Assembly (NCBI GenBank): GCA_963457665.1
Contig: OY735212.1
Coordinates: 19,536,247-19,600,246 of the forward strand
From: Thysanoteuthis rhombus
Lineage: Eukaryota > Mollusca > Cephalopoda > Oegopsida > Thysanoteuthidae
Length of the DNA: 64,000 nucleotides
Reading direction: 5' to 3'
In this document: positions 36,614-48,397 of the stretch, one piece after another
Layout: the number at the start of each line of letters is the position of its first letter
Position numbering within the stretch: the first letter of the stretch is position 1
The notes under the pieces: model-generated
Databases searched by the model: none
What the model saw: only the letters and a program-made list of their open reading frames with translations
What the model was told of the DNA's origin: nothing
Made by a program: the position numbers and the translations under genes

Positions 36614-38020
36614 AAAAAATTCAGATGGAAGTAAATAGTAGAAAAAAAATGAGGATAGTTGTATTAAAAATTCATTAAATATTTTCATTTAATTACCTTT
36701 TTTCCAATTTGAAACGAAAAGTAGATAGATCAATTATGTATATTGAAAATGAATTGTTTCTTTAAATAAAAAGGCTCTAATTCAGAAAATGAGTTCTAGA
36801 ATGAGAGATTTTTCTTTTAATTTCAACCATTTTCTAGCTCCTTCTATCATTGAAACATCCCCATTTAGTCCTTTCAAATCAAAAATCACCAAATAACATG
36901 TGACCAGAGGTCAGCAAATAATGTATGGCCAGGTGTCATCAAAGAAAACCACACACACACATACACACACTTGGGACTCATGGGAAATTGGATCTTGTAT
37001 TTAGTTTAATTTTTTGGGGTCTAATTTCTGTTCCCAAACCCTTCCCTTAGCCTATCCTGCACCCCATCATAGGGGGAAAAAGAAGTACAAAGAAAGTGGG
37101 TCCATTTTAACATTGTCAGATTTTTTTTTATCCTCTGATTTATAAATTATATGTAAAAAATAAAAAAGTAAAATCACAATCAAGTCATGATAATAACAAT
37201 ATGCAAAAAATCTCAAATTGAGGCTTTTAGATTTTGCTCTATTATGGAAGGCCTGAAATGAAACTACATCAAGAAAATAGGCGGATCCAGGATTTTGAGG
37301 GATCAGGGCCAAACCCCCTGGATCCGCGTCAGAGACAACGATGATCGAAAACCATTTTGGACTGTTGATCATTAATTGTTACCCCCTGATAATAAAGGCC
37401 ATCAGGGGAGATAATCCGATTGCAGAGTCGGCCATCATACACTGCCCAAAGGTTTGGACAGCTGTACCTTCTGAACCTGTATAAAAATCTGCTGAGATGA
37501 CAAAAATACAATGGAAACAACAAATTTTTTAAAAGAAGCAATAGATTTTTTTTAAATGACTGTTGCAATTCTGATAAACTCCCTTGAGTCAATCTTCAAG
37601 AAAACCTGAATTTTGGCAGGCTCTGCTATTTGTGGTGTAGTTTGTGACGTCAGGTTGCCAGTGCCAATGAGAGTTTTCAGGCTCCTTGAAGAGTGATTCA
37701 AGGAAGTTAATTAGGATCACAACAGCATGAAAGGTCTAACAATCAGAAAGGAGACAATTTTCAATATCTAAAATTCCTGATTAAACCACACTTGTGGAGA
37801 TATATATGTATATCTACAGACTGACCGATACTGTTATATTTCATAAGCTACAAAACAAAACAAAAAATAGTAATACTTATTCATTCATGTAGACCATCTT
37901 AGCAATAAATCCAATTATTATCAATTATTATTGGATGTTTTTCTATTGGTAATTCTTCAAATATTAAGCATACAATAATTTTTCATCCTTTTTATGTTAA
38001 ATAATCTAAAAATAGTGTCT
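36614..38020. other. AT-rich sequence with small hairpins
   Basis: No gene. A 47-base hairpin at 37281-37327 pairs GCGGATCCAGG with CCTGGATCCGC. A second at 37381-37407 pairs CCCCTGAT with ATCAGGGG. Both look like miniature TIR relics. Confidence 0.45.
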
Positions 38021-38034
38021 GTTGTTTTGTTTGT

Positions 38035-38110
38035 TCATTCCTGTAGACTCATTGTGGAGCACAGGGCTGTAACCACTATGCTACTGTAGCAGGGTTTTTT
38101 GCAAGATGGA
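38035..38110 (-). mobile_element. tRNA-like SINE fragment
   Basis: On the minus strand AGTAGCATAGTGGTTACAGC is box A-like. A convincing box B is not found, so this is a fragment at best. Confidence 0.35.
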
Positions 38111-39027
38111 GTCACTAGCCCTACGCCTAACCTTCCTCCATGCTTGGGACAAGCTATGGCAACTACCAAGCTGAAGGTTTTTTTCTTTCTAAATAACCTT
38201 CTCTTTGATAGATTGCCCAAAAGGGGTAAAGGGCTCCAACTGCCCTATTTACCCCTAGCTGGGGGAAAAGTGGATTCATGCCTTTTGGCAGGGCATTAAT
38301 GTGAAGTGAATGTAAACGGCCAAAACTCAAACTTGGTCCATCAATTCTGTTTTCCATGCCAGGACCCATTACACCACTTCCCACCTCCAACTGCTAATAT
38401 ATAATAAAAATTACGTATGACAAGTGTTTTAGATTTGGTAGAGGAATTTACCGATGAATATCTCCACCAAAAGTGGTTATGTACAGAAAAATATTACCTT
38501 TTTCGCTACTTCCAAATTCCTTTTTACTTTTCACAGAATGTTTTGTATGAGTTTAAATGACCTTGAAGTTAAGATATTTTTTGTCACTGTTGTTGAAATA
38601 AAATACAAACATTATTTAAAAACAAAAATAACAGTTTAGTTTTGATTGGATCAGTATTTGGTGCTTTAAAAAGTATATTTTAAAATATGAAATGAATTGA
38701 TCATAGGAAGAAAGGATCTATTTCCTGGGGCATTTGAGTGTATAAGTAAGTGTGTATGTATACCTGAGTATATACGTGGATAAATTACATCTATGTGGAT
38801 GCATATTTTGAAAGTTAAATAATGCTGTGCTATACACATATACAAATTTGTTATTATTCACTGACACTATGATTCCACTGAGTTTTCTAAATGTTGAACC
38901 AAAGGATGCAGAACTAAGATTTGCTGGAAAAAGAAAAAGAAAAAAAAAAAAAATGGCTCATGGTACCCAAGGTAAATTTTGACATGGAAGATGGAAAAAG
39001 GCTGTGCATCAAGTGATTTTCTTTTTT

Positions 39028-39278
39028 AGTTTGATCCTGGATCAAGCCATTTTTTTTCCCCCCTTCTAGTTTGATCCTGGATCGAGCAATTTCCCCACTT
39101 CTAGTTTGATCCTGGATCAAGCAATTTTCCCCCCCTTTCTTCAGTTTGATCTTGGATCAAGCAATTTCCTTCTTTTCTTTAGTTTGATCCTGGATCAAGC
39201 AATTTTTTTTTTTATTTTTTTTTTTTTAGTTTAAAACTGGATCATGCAATTTCCTTTTTTTTTTCAGTTTGATCCAGT
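39028..39278. repeat. Minisatellite of about 40 bp with a palindromic core
   Basis: Seven units, at 39028, 39067, 39102, 39142, 39181, 39228 and 39265, each contain AGTTTGATCCTGGATCAAGC or a variant, then AATTT and a C/T-rich spacer of variable length. The core TTGATCC-T-GGATCAA is a 7-base-arm palindrome. Unit 6 is degenerate and unit 7 is cut short. Confidence 0.9.
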
Positions 39279-40057
39279 CTTAAGATGTTTTGGCAATCTT
39301 ACCTTCATCCTCTCCCATTCTTCTCTTCCTTAGCTTCCGATTAGATCAGCACTACGCAAAGTGTAGTGTGCGTACTGGTACATGAACCATAGGCTGCCGA
39401 TACACAGATTGTTTTGAAATCTTTAATGATCTTCAAAATATATATCACTCAATGACATTCTTGGCTACTGTTAGGCATTATTTCACAATAGAGAAACTAT
39501 AGGTCCTATGATGCCTAAATTACATGGCTTTATTACACTTATTTCCTTAAATTGAAAATTTTCCCCGAAACATCTCAACTTTTGATATCATCATTTTACT
39601 TCCCTTATGAGATTAATTTTACCAATGATGCATGAATGATAGTTTGGCAAAAATATGCTATAGGTCCACTGCACACAAAATCCCTGCTGGTCCATATAAT
39701 CAGATGGTTTGAGTGGTGCTAAATCGATGGTTTTCCATCTAGTGGTAGAAGAATGAAGATTCTTTGAAAAAAAAAAATAGTAATAATTATGTAGAATTGA
39801 TAGAAATAGACCAAATTATTCCGCAAGAAAAAAAAAAAATGACTATTAGTAAAATTATTTTCATGATCAAAGTTATCTCAAATATAGGTAGAAGTATAAA
39901 TGACAAGACCTCCTGTGATTATTTTTTTTATGAATGTCTAGACCAGATAGAGAGAGATCTTTGTCCACACCAGAGAAGCAAATCACTTGAGACAAAAGAA
40001 AAAAAAATTCTAATCTTGAATCATTTCTCTCCTGCAAATTCCTTTCATCTCCACATA
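39279..40057. other. AT-rich sequence without a recognised gene
   Basis: The Lys-rich frame near 39764-40063 has no motif and lies in A-rich sequence. Nothing else stands out. Confidence 0.4.
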
Positions 40058-40260
40058 AAGTAACTTTAATTCATAAACCACTTGATATTGCTCCTAATTG
40101 ACAGTGGAAGTCTTCTATGAACAGAATTTAAAGTATTGAAATATTGTTTTTAATTTACCCAAACATCAAAGGAAGTAACTTTAATGAGTAGAATGCCTCT
40201 TGATATTAACATTTCTCAAAGCAGAAAGTGAATTATTCAAATCAGTGAGGTTTCTACTGG
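40058..40260. mobile_element. Decayed family M MITE
   Basis: TTAATTCATAAACCACTTGA, CTCCTAATTGACAGTGGAAG and AAGGAAGTAACTTTAATGAG match the family. Confidence 0.55.
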
Positions 40261-40416
40261 ATTACACTGAGTAGACAAAACAGTTTGTTCTTGTTTTTTT
40301 AATTCTGTTTAAAAATTGAGAAATAGAAACAAATCCTCACCACTTTATTATTAAATAATTGTAACACAGGGAGATTTTGTAAAGAGATGTTTTTGTTTGT
40401 AAATTTGGTGGAATCA

Positions 40417-40614
40417 TTAACCCTTAGATATATAGACCAATGATAATTGTTGTGGAACATTTCGATGAATAGGATTAAAAAAACGTAACTCCATCGTGAA
40501 TTGAACTAGAGAATAATGAAAAACATTACCAAAAATTGCAAAGGGAGTAACTTTAATCAAATGTTACTTCCCTTGATTACTATTTGAATTCACCTGTATG
40601 AATTTGAGTGTTAA
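40417..40614. mobile_element. TTAA-flanked MITE, family M
   Basis: Left TTAACCCTTAGATATATAGA and right TATGAATTTGAGTGTTAA are inverse. The interior has TTGTGGAACATTTCGATGAA and AAAGGGAGTAACTTTAATCA. Confidence 0.65.
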
Positions 40615-41162
40615 ATAAGACGGGATGTCAAAGTTGATAAAAAATTTCTGATAAAGAGAGAAAAGGCTCTGATTAGAACATTCTAGTAATATCCTGCATT
40701 GTTGACTGATTCCACATCTCAAGAGATAGAGATCCAGATCTGATGGGTTTTTTTTCTTTATTCTTTGATATAAACATGAATAAAAATTGAATACAAAAAT
40801 GCACTTCCCACACACACATTCCCCATTTATATATTTGCATATTTCTGTAAGTGTACAGATATGCATAGCATGTAAATGTGGGCACCTATTCTCTGCTAGC
40901 ATATAAGATCATTGCTAGTGTGTTCAGTCCTCACTGGGTGCCCTACAGTTATGGGCCTTGTCAGACTAAAAACTGAGTGATACATATATATATATACATA
41001 AGATGGACTATTCCTTATTCAAACAAATCTGCAATTGATATTTGATACATATGCAATTTTGTTGCGTCTTTTACTGAGTGGATATAAAAAATATCAAAAA
41101 GTATAGATGAAATGAATTCAGGAATAAAAGCATGTCTCACTGGATTCAGGTGACAGAAGATG

Positions 41163-41200
<38 letters not shown>

Positions 41201-42478
41201 GTATGTATGTGGTGAAACATTTGTATCACTTCAACGATGATAATTTCTAACAATGTATCATACCCTCGCCCTAGGCAGGCTATTGATAAAATCTATCTAT
41301 TTTATTACACTGTTTAATCAAAAATAGAGAGGGGGTTTATAGACACCCTGCAGTTGATCATATCAAGTTTTATATACATCATGCCTAATCTTGAGGGGCC
41401 ACTCGAAGACTCAAACCTAAAATTCAAAAAAATGAATTTTGAATAAGATGCCTAGAATTTACAACGTAAGATTATTCGGTGGAGAACTGCTGAATTATTT
41501 TGGTAGTAAAAACTACTTTGCAGTGGGGGGGGGATCACTCTCTCTTACACACGCACACACAATAGCACTTCAACATTAGCATTTGACCCTGTTTTTTTCC
41601 TATAAAACATTGTGAACCTGCTCAAGTCTTGGAGATCCATTTAAAATGACAACTCCAGAAGAAAAATCTAATATTCCTAAATCTAAAGAAGATTCCACTT
41701 CTTTCTTCTGTTGTTGCTCAAAGATAACACTTTGGTATTTATCATTATTTCTTCCGGCTGATATCAGCCAAATACAGATAGACTTATAAGAACATCCATT
41801 TTTTTGTGTTTTATCTCAAACATGTCCTCCGCAGCTCTAAGATATCAGAAATGGATGAGCTATTTGGATAGACGACTTTGGAAGAAAGACAAAAAAATGA
41901 ATAAAAAAAATACTCTAGTGACGTTTGCGGGCTTTCTCTATGCTAATACAAAAGCTACGATGAATCCAAAAACAAATAAAAGATACAGGAAAAATAGCTC
42001 TGAGCTTGAAGATACTTTTTCTTAATGCCTTGCCCATGACATTTATTTTTTCCAACAGCATGCAATTCCATTCTGTCAGATAACATAATCTTAACGGATG
42101 ATCACAAACACAAGAAACATCATCTTAACAATGATCACAAAGATGAAGGCATAAAAAAATTTGTATCCCCTTTGTAGGTCAAAAATATCAATATAAAATA
42201 GCTTTTTAAAAGAGTATAAAATTATTTCCCAACATTGACAACTGGATGAGGAAAATGAGAAATGAGCAATTTTATTTAGAGGTGTGCAAAAGTTCCCAAG
42301 GTCTTTTTTTTTTATAAACTGGACACTGAAGTACAGTTGAAAAAGAATTTTTTCATACAATAATACAAACCAAAAAGTAATAATTTCTAAGTTATATAGA
42401 AAAAAAATTTCCTTAACTATTTCTTTCCAAATCTCAAGAACATCTTTTCTATTGATTGTCATAACAGGTTAGAATATA
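40615..42478. other. AT-rich sequence without a recognised gene
   Basis: A (TA)n run is at 41167-41199. A segment near 40915-40975 shares GGCCTTG and CAGACTAA with 32930-33070 and may be a SINE relic. No exon is supported. Confidence 0.4.
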
Positions 42479-42735
42479 ATTCGAGCATCCCTTGTTTCAA
42501 TGCAGGTGTAAGGGCCTAAAGACAACTGCTTTACAACTTGATCACAATGATCAGGGTAGCCAATTTAGCTGTTTTTGAGCTGGATTGAACTATTTTGGAG
42601 CTAAATCTAGATATTTAGAAGCAAGATGGAGATATTTTAGCACATAATCTAGCTATTCTGGAGCTAGATTAATATTTTAAGGCCCATCATCCACCCAGAT
42701 TATATAATGAACCGTGCTACAGTGATGGGAGCCAG
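42479..42735. mobile_element. Tigger/pogo-like MITE relic
   Basis: The left part CATCCCTTGTTTCAATGCAG resembles a pogo-type terminus. The interior repeats TAGCTATTCTGGAGCTAGAT-like units, and the right part CACCCAGATTATATAATGAA matches the 15.7 and 46.2 kb copies. Confidence 0.5.
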
Positions 42736-43644
42736 TTTCGAACTCTAGGAGGTTAACTGTCGCTTGTGATTAACTTCATGTCTAACTTTTATCTTAGAGG
42801 ATTAGAGAGATCTAGGCTGTGACCTTTGCTGGCCCTGATTGGATTTGAATGTTATATAAATACCAACAATGCAGGAATCAAATTGGTCTGTTATCCTTGA
42901 ACAATTCTATAAGTATTTTCTTGACTTGAATGATTTTATCACTTGATATCCAAACAAAATCTTCACCAAACCATTTTATATATTTTATCTATTGTTTGAA
43001 TCTTTTTTCTTGTGTGCCACAGTGCCAAACAAGGTTTCCATTTTTTTCATTCTCGAATATCTCAAATAAGATCTTTTTGTCATCTCTTCCAAACAAGGCA
43101 CTGGGATATATTCTTGTATCCCAGTTTAGTGTTCAAAAGATTTTTATATTAGGCTTTTTAAAATTCAAATTGCAACTATAAAGGGCAACTTGTATTCTCA
43201 TAGTTATAAACTGGCCCATTTTCTTCCTACGTGGTCAAAAATGACCATGATTCAGTTCTGAGCGGTTTAGTTGTTGTGGTACTCTGCAGAGTCTTCAATC
43301 ATGACTTGCGCTTGATTTGAATTATAGTGAGGAAGAGTTGCAAACTATGAGTCTCACTCTCTCATTCCTGTTCAGTGGTAAGACGTAGTCAAGATGGCTG
43401 TAGCCAGAACAGGATATGGCAGATAATCAGGATGTTCTACATTGGCTCATTTTCAAAAGTTGACGACCTTTTTTGCCTGATGTGTTCTGAAGACTGATTA
43501 AACTTTTGTAGTTGTTAAGTCATCTTTTCTAACCCCGTCTTTTTTCCCATCTCCAACTACACACACTATATATATATATATAGTTACTTTTTTTGAAAGT
43601 TGTGTCATTTATTTGGGAAGAGTGCTCAATATCAGGGATAGATC

Positions 43645-43764
43645 ATATATAAATATAGATGGTATAAACACAAAAATCAACACTCCACTATAACTCTGAA
43701 CTGCGTGAAACTCAGAGTTACAATGAAGTGTTGATTTCTGAGTCTACACCATGTATAAATATGT
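43645..43764. repeat. Near-perfect hairpin, 60-bp arms
   Basis: 43645-43704 and 43705-43764 are inverted copies with almost no loop: AAATCAACACTCCACTATAA pairs with the later TTACAATGAAGTGTTGATTT. By eye about four bases in five match. Confidence 0.7.
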
Positions 43765-45190
43765 ATATACATATAGTTTTTCTTTCCCTATCTTCTTCCA
43801 TTGTCACCCTCAACATCTCTATGAAGGAAGGCCACAAAAGGCAGGAACAAATGGAAGAGAATATGATAAATTAATAGAGCAAGAAAACTGCCATCAATAA
43901 TCAAACCTAGATTCTACCTGTTGCTATCAAGTTGGTACAGAGGTACAAAAAATAATCTGACAGCTGAGAAACAACAACTTCCTCTCTTCATCTTTCTGGA
44001 AATAGTTTCTCAGTACTTGTTTTGAGGTGTTTTTTGTTTTTTTTAACCCTCGGTCTCCTTTTCCTTCTCCCAGAACTCCCTGACATCGCCCTCTCCCACT
44101 CCCTCCCATCGCCCTATCTTTTTCCCTTTCAACCAATTCCAAAAAGCCAAAAACAAATTCCTTTTTTTCCCCCTTCCCCCCATCACCCCTTACTGGGGGA
44201 ACGAACAAGAAAAAAAACAAAGAAAAAAAAAAAAAAGAGTGTACAGCAATGCAGTGGTAAGTACACTGCAGCTCTCACTGTCACACTCCAGATTTGATAG
44301 TTTGTTTCTACAGTCCATTCTCATTCAAATTAAACCAAAATTTAAACAAAAACAAAAAAATTATTAAATCCCAAAAATTAAAAAAAAGAAAAAAAATTAA
44401 AAAAAAAAAACTTCAGCAGATTTTTCTAGCCCTGATTGTAACTTTGTTGCATTTTGCACCTCCACACATTTTGAAATAAATGTCAGATTGCAATATATAC
44501 TTGATCCTTTTCATGTGTTGTCATTATAAAACCATTTTGGAGTAATTTTCTAGGTACTTTGTTAATACACGGGGGTCAAGACATGACAATATGAAGAGCT
44601 TCATGGCAAAAGGCACTATATACCAAAATTGAAAAAAAATGAGCTATCCACCCCTTAGTTTTACCTAGTCGCCTCTCTGGGGTGCAATCTATTGATATCT
44701 GCCTTGCTTTTCTTGCAAAACATTTTAATCCTCCCTTTGGGGATTGAGGGAAAATGCATTAAACAGGACTGACATTTTCCCTCCTCATTTTATGAAATTT
44801 GGATATAAGGCTTTCTGTCACAGAGCCCTTCGTATGCATAAAAGAGTAAAAGTTATTCTCCCAGGATAAGATTTTTTTTTCTTTCTACCAGTCAAAAATG
44901 AATAATGACAATGCTTCATCTGGAAATTTTACTTCTGGTAAAATTAGTGATTGTAGTCTTCAGTTGTTCAAAATTCTCAGATGAAGAAAAGTAGAAAGAA
45001 ATGAAATAGTCAAAGATTTATTGTTTACCTCTGTATAATCTATCCCCAAGATAAGAATGAAAAAATCACTTGGAGGGTTAATTTGATACTGCAGTATTTA
45101 CACCTCGATCAGCTTAATTCAATCCAACGGGAATAACTTTTAGTGTTTTTCATGCTTGTCCAAATCCCCGTATTTTTGTAGTACCAATTT
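43765..45190. other. AT-rich sequence without a recognised gene
   Basis: A C/T-rich stretch at 44045-44190 and an A-rich stretch at 44205-44410 produce spurious frames. No TE was recognised. Confidence 0.4.
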
Positions 45191-45195
45191 TCTTA

Positions 45196-45350
45196 TACAG
45201 GTTCACCCCATTAATTGAAAATACTGCATCCGTAGAGACAACTTTTGTAAGCTCAAATAGCAAAAAGTTAAAAAGAAAAGCAATTATCACAAATTTATAT
45301 GAGAAAAACTTTTGCGCATTCCCAGACCCTAAAAATGATCAATGTCTGCC
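45196..45350 (+). mobile_element. Tigger/pogo-like DNA transposon end
   Basis: It starts TACAGGTTCACCCC, contains AATTATCACAAATTTATATG and GCGCATTCCCAGACCCTAAA. This agrees with a Tigger-type terminus pattern known from many animals. The copy at 63405 shares the CACAGGTTCCCC start and a TGACCATTCACAGACTAAAA block. Only the end is present. Confidence 0.6.
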
Positions 45351-45417
45351 AGTTTTACTCTAAGCATGATACCCTTATGTGCTCTTTTGTACCTTTCTGA
45401 TATTTGCTAACAGATGC

Positions 45418-45665
45418 ACAAGATAACGGACAGATGCTTACTGATACAGTTCAAAGAAACTGGAGCTAAAGATCTTTCACATGAGTAGAGTGACATAAAC
45501 CAAACTTTTGTACAGAAGAGGGTACCTGTATAGATATTCCCGACCTTCTGATAAATACCTGCTATCTCGGTATTATATAAATCAAATTTTGAACATTGCT
45601 CATTAACAGAATGTAGTAGTGACCCTTCCCATGCCTCTTGGTGAGCAGCACTATAGCCATTAGTT
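45418..45665 (-). repeat. Inverted duplicate, arm 1
   Basis: Its minus strand matches 46640-46865: TGCTGCTCACxAxxAGxC, TTCTGTTAATGAGCAATGTT, AGCAGGTATTTATCAGAAGG and TACAGGTACCCTCTTCTGTA. Both translate in the same frame as a xLLxSVNEQCS stretch then GIYQKV, although no family is recognised. Confidence 0.65.
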
Positions 45666-46089
45666 TCCATGATCATCTTCACAGTAACACTTTTGAGAGA
45701 GATGGTGGAAACTCGGGATTTGAGCTGAGTAAATCTTTTCATGATCATACATCAGCATCGCCCCACAAATCGGCGGACCAACCAGTTGGCTTCAGAATCT
45801 TCCCTCTGTTTGCTCCTCTGTAGGTCTTTGGGTGTGTGCCTGTGTCTCTGGTCACTCCTGGTCATATTACTGGGGGCAACAACTTTGAAATTTTATACAA
45901 GTTTACCACTAGACATCATCTAAAAAAGTTTTTTCAAAGAGTGCTCATTTTGGACCAAATTGTGAGATGGTATTTTTTTTAGATGATTTTACATAGAGGA
46001 TTTTTTTTTTTTTAAATTTTAGATCATTTTTTACATTTTTACTTAATTAGTTTTTGGACATGCCCAGGGTAAGGGAATTCATTTATACA

Positions 46090-46215
46090 AGGTGCAGACA
46101 TTCCTTCAACTTCTAGAAAGCATCTCTATACCGGGATCCCCTATGTAATATATTCCAGGATCCACAATCCACCAACATTATATCATGAACTATGCTATAA
46201 AAGGGGAGGACTGTA
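46090..46215. mobile_element. Tigger-like right end
   Basis: ACATTATATCATGAACTATG, GCTATAAAAGGGGAGGAC and a final CTGTA match a pogo-type terminus. The rest of the element is lost or diverged. Confidence 0.45.
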
Positions 46216-46399
46216 CTACATGTATACCAACATCATCATGGCTTGGCCTAACGAGAACTAGGGTTTTCGAAGGGACTCCCACACCTGCTGCAGAACTACC
46301 AGAGTCCTCTGAAGATAGACAAAATTTCTCAAACCCATACAGGAGAAAGACTGTTCATTAGTAGAAATGCTATATGTGCAGTACAGCCACTTCTCCTCT

Positions 46400-46500
46400 C
46401 ATCTTCTTGGGTAGTGTGATGCTTATCATGTCTGTGTCACATGCAGAAAATTGCAGGTTTGATCCCTGGTATAAATAAAGAGTGTGAAAAACTCTTCATC
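46400..46500 (+). mobile_element. tRNA-like SINE head
   Basis: GCAGGTTTGATCCCTGG at 46453-46469 is a strong box B. The box A (GGTAGTGTGATGCTTATC at about 46410) is weaker. An A-rich GTATAAATAAAGAG follows. Confidence 0.5.
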
Positions 46501-46639
46501 AAGACAGATTTCCCTTAGCACTCAGCAGCTAATTGAGTAATTGAGTCCTGATTCTGCAGTTGGATTCAGAAAAGGGAGGTTGCCTAGAATACTGTATAGA
46601 TATGCTACCTAAAAGTTGAGTGAATAAGACCATGGGAAA

Positions 46640-46865
46640 ATCTAATTGCCATGGTGCTGCTCATGAAAAGACACAGCAAAGGTTGCTACTATATTCAGTT
46701 AATGAGCAATGTTCAAGGTTTTATTTATATATTATGGAGAAAGCAGGTATTTATCAGAAAGTCGAGTACATTAATACAGGTATCCCCTGCTTTACAAAAG
46801 TTCACTTTACATCACTCCAAGAACTTGTAGTGCCTTTAGGTCTGTTGGTAGCCTCTGGTTCCCAT
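46640..46865 (+). repeat. Inverted duplicate, arm 2
   Basis: It is the mate of 45418-45665, about 1 kb away. Inside it, TACAGGTATCCCCTGCTTTA (46775) looks like a Tigger terminus, yet similarity continues on both sides of it. Confidence 0.65.
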
Positions 46866-47044
46866 TTGCAGTGGTTGATACAGTAAGAAGCAAGGGTTCT
46901 TCTAAGAGAATCTGTCATAGCAATCCTCTTTTGTATCACCAAACAGTTAGGGTTTTTGATGTTTCTTGATCCTCGGTAAGTGGCATGCCCAATATATACA
47001 GATTGATTGATCGTGTGTATGCACAGATTGTGTGTATGGATATA

Positions 47045-47120
47045 TACAGGTTGAACTTCTTTTACCCAGCAGTCTATTATCTGACAACTCTCATGTTATG
47101 GCATATTTTGAATCTGCAGC
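47045..47120 (+). mobile_element. Tigger-like left end
   Basis: TACAGGTTGAACTTCTTTTA followed by CCCAGCAGTCTATTATCTGA and CAACTCTCATGTTATGGCA fits a pogo-type terminus. No right end was found. Confidence 0.5.
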
Positions 47121-48079
47121 CATGATGGTACCAAGAGCAGCTCTAAGGCGCTAAACTTTGTTTACAATGCAGCTGAGCATTTTGGTGGTAGAGTCCTGTT
47201 AATTTCATATAATTAGCCGTCAGGCTGTCGACCAAGCAGAAAATGGTACCAGTCTCAGAAAGCGTAATTATGAAATATTATCTATGCTTGAAAAGGTGTA
47301 TTACAGAAAAAAATTAAACAAAGAAACTTCTGCAAAGATATAGATATATATAGTTGAGCACTCTTTAAATGAGGTAACTCATTCATTGTAAGCTGAATGC
47401 TCTTCCAACATAGGAATAGAGCAATCTAGTGGATGGAGAATATATGTGTGAATAAATATAATGATTAAATTCAACCTTACTGGCCATCCTGTCCCGTGGG
47501 GCCGAGGTAGGATGCCAGTCTCTGGGTCTAAAGCGAAAGTTTTGTTCCTACTTTGTGGTACTGGATGGGATAATGGATAGTCTATAGCCACACTGAAGAG
47601 TTGTGATACAATGAAACAGCTGTCTGTGGATGACACAATTATATATATATATATATATATATGTGTATGTATATATATTTCCAGTCTATTATAATTTCCT
47701 TACAATTATTAAATTTGATTACAGTAATGATATTGGATGGTGGTTATTTCTTATATATTGTTATATTAATACATATGTTTCTTTCCTACTTTTAGTTCAT
47801 ATTTATACAGGCACAATTCATGACTGAATCTATTTCTGTCTATTTTTTAGAGGTCAGGTAATCAACAAAACCTTGCCAACAAAGTCTCCATTTCTATCTG
47901 ACTGTCCCTATTTGATCAAACGTGCTGACAAGTGGAATTGATCATCTAGGCCAGCTTGTGTTCCACAAAGATATCATCTATCAAATGTCTCTCAGGTAGA
48001 AGCATCAGAATGTGAAACTATTAACTCAATAAGATGACAAGCTGTGAATCTCAAGAAGCAACCCATTAATTTAAGCCAT

Positions 48080-48397
48080 TCAAGAAGAAGAAATCAAATG
48101 AAGAATCACCCTAGGTTGGCAAGCTCTTGGCAGAGCAAGCTCAACCTTCAAGAAGTAAAAAATCCATTAGTATTAAAAAGAAGTATCTTCAACTAATGCA
48201 TCTTACTGATAGTCACCTACAAAACCTAACCAAAATATTGGCTCTCAAGCTAAGAATCATGTAATTTACAGGAGATATCACTAGACAGTACATTATATTT
48301 GAGAAAAAACAGGGGTCAGAGATATGAAATCCATTTGAAAACAAAAGGCAAGAATGTCTGACAACAGCTGGGCATCATGACTTACAATATCGATTAC
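48080..48397 (+). mobile_element. LINE 3' remnant (RTE-like)
   Basis: EEIKxRITLGWQALGRASST opens the segment. Later blocks match ATATTTGAGAAAAAACAGGG, CAAGAATGTCTGACAACAGC and TGGGCATCATGACT, the LINE C-terminal region. It stops before the conserved end and has several indels. Confidence 0.7.

Noticed and set aside
42091-42462. 123-residue minus-strand frame
   Set aside because: It is rich in Phe, Ile and Lys in AT-rich DNA, with no recognisable domain.
46440-46480. Functional tRNA gene, because of the strong box B
   Set aside because: A matching acceptor stem and anticodon arm cannot be drawn, so it is a SINE head.
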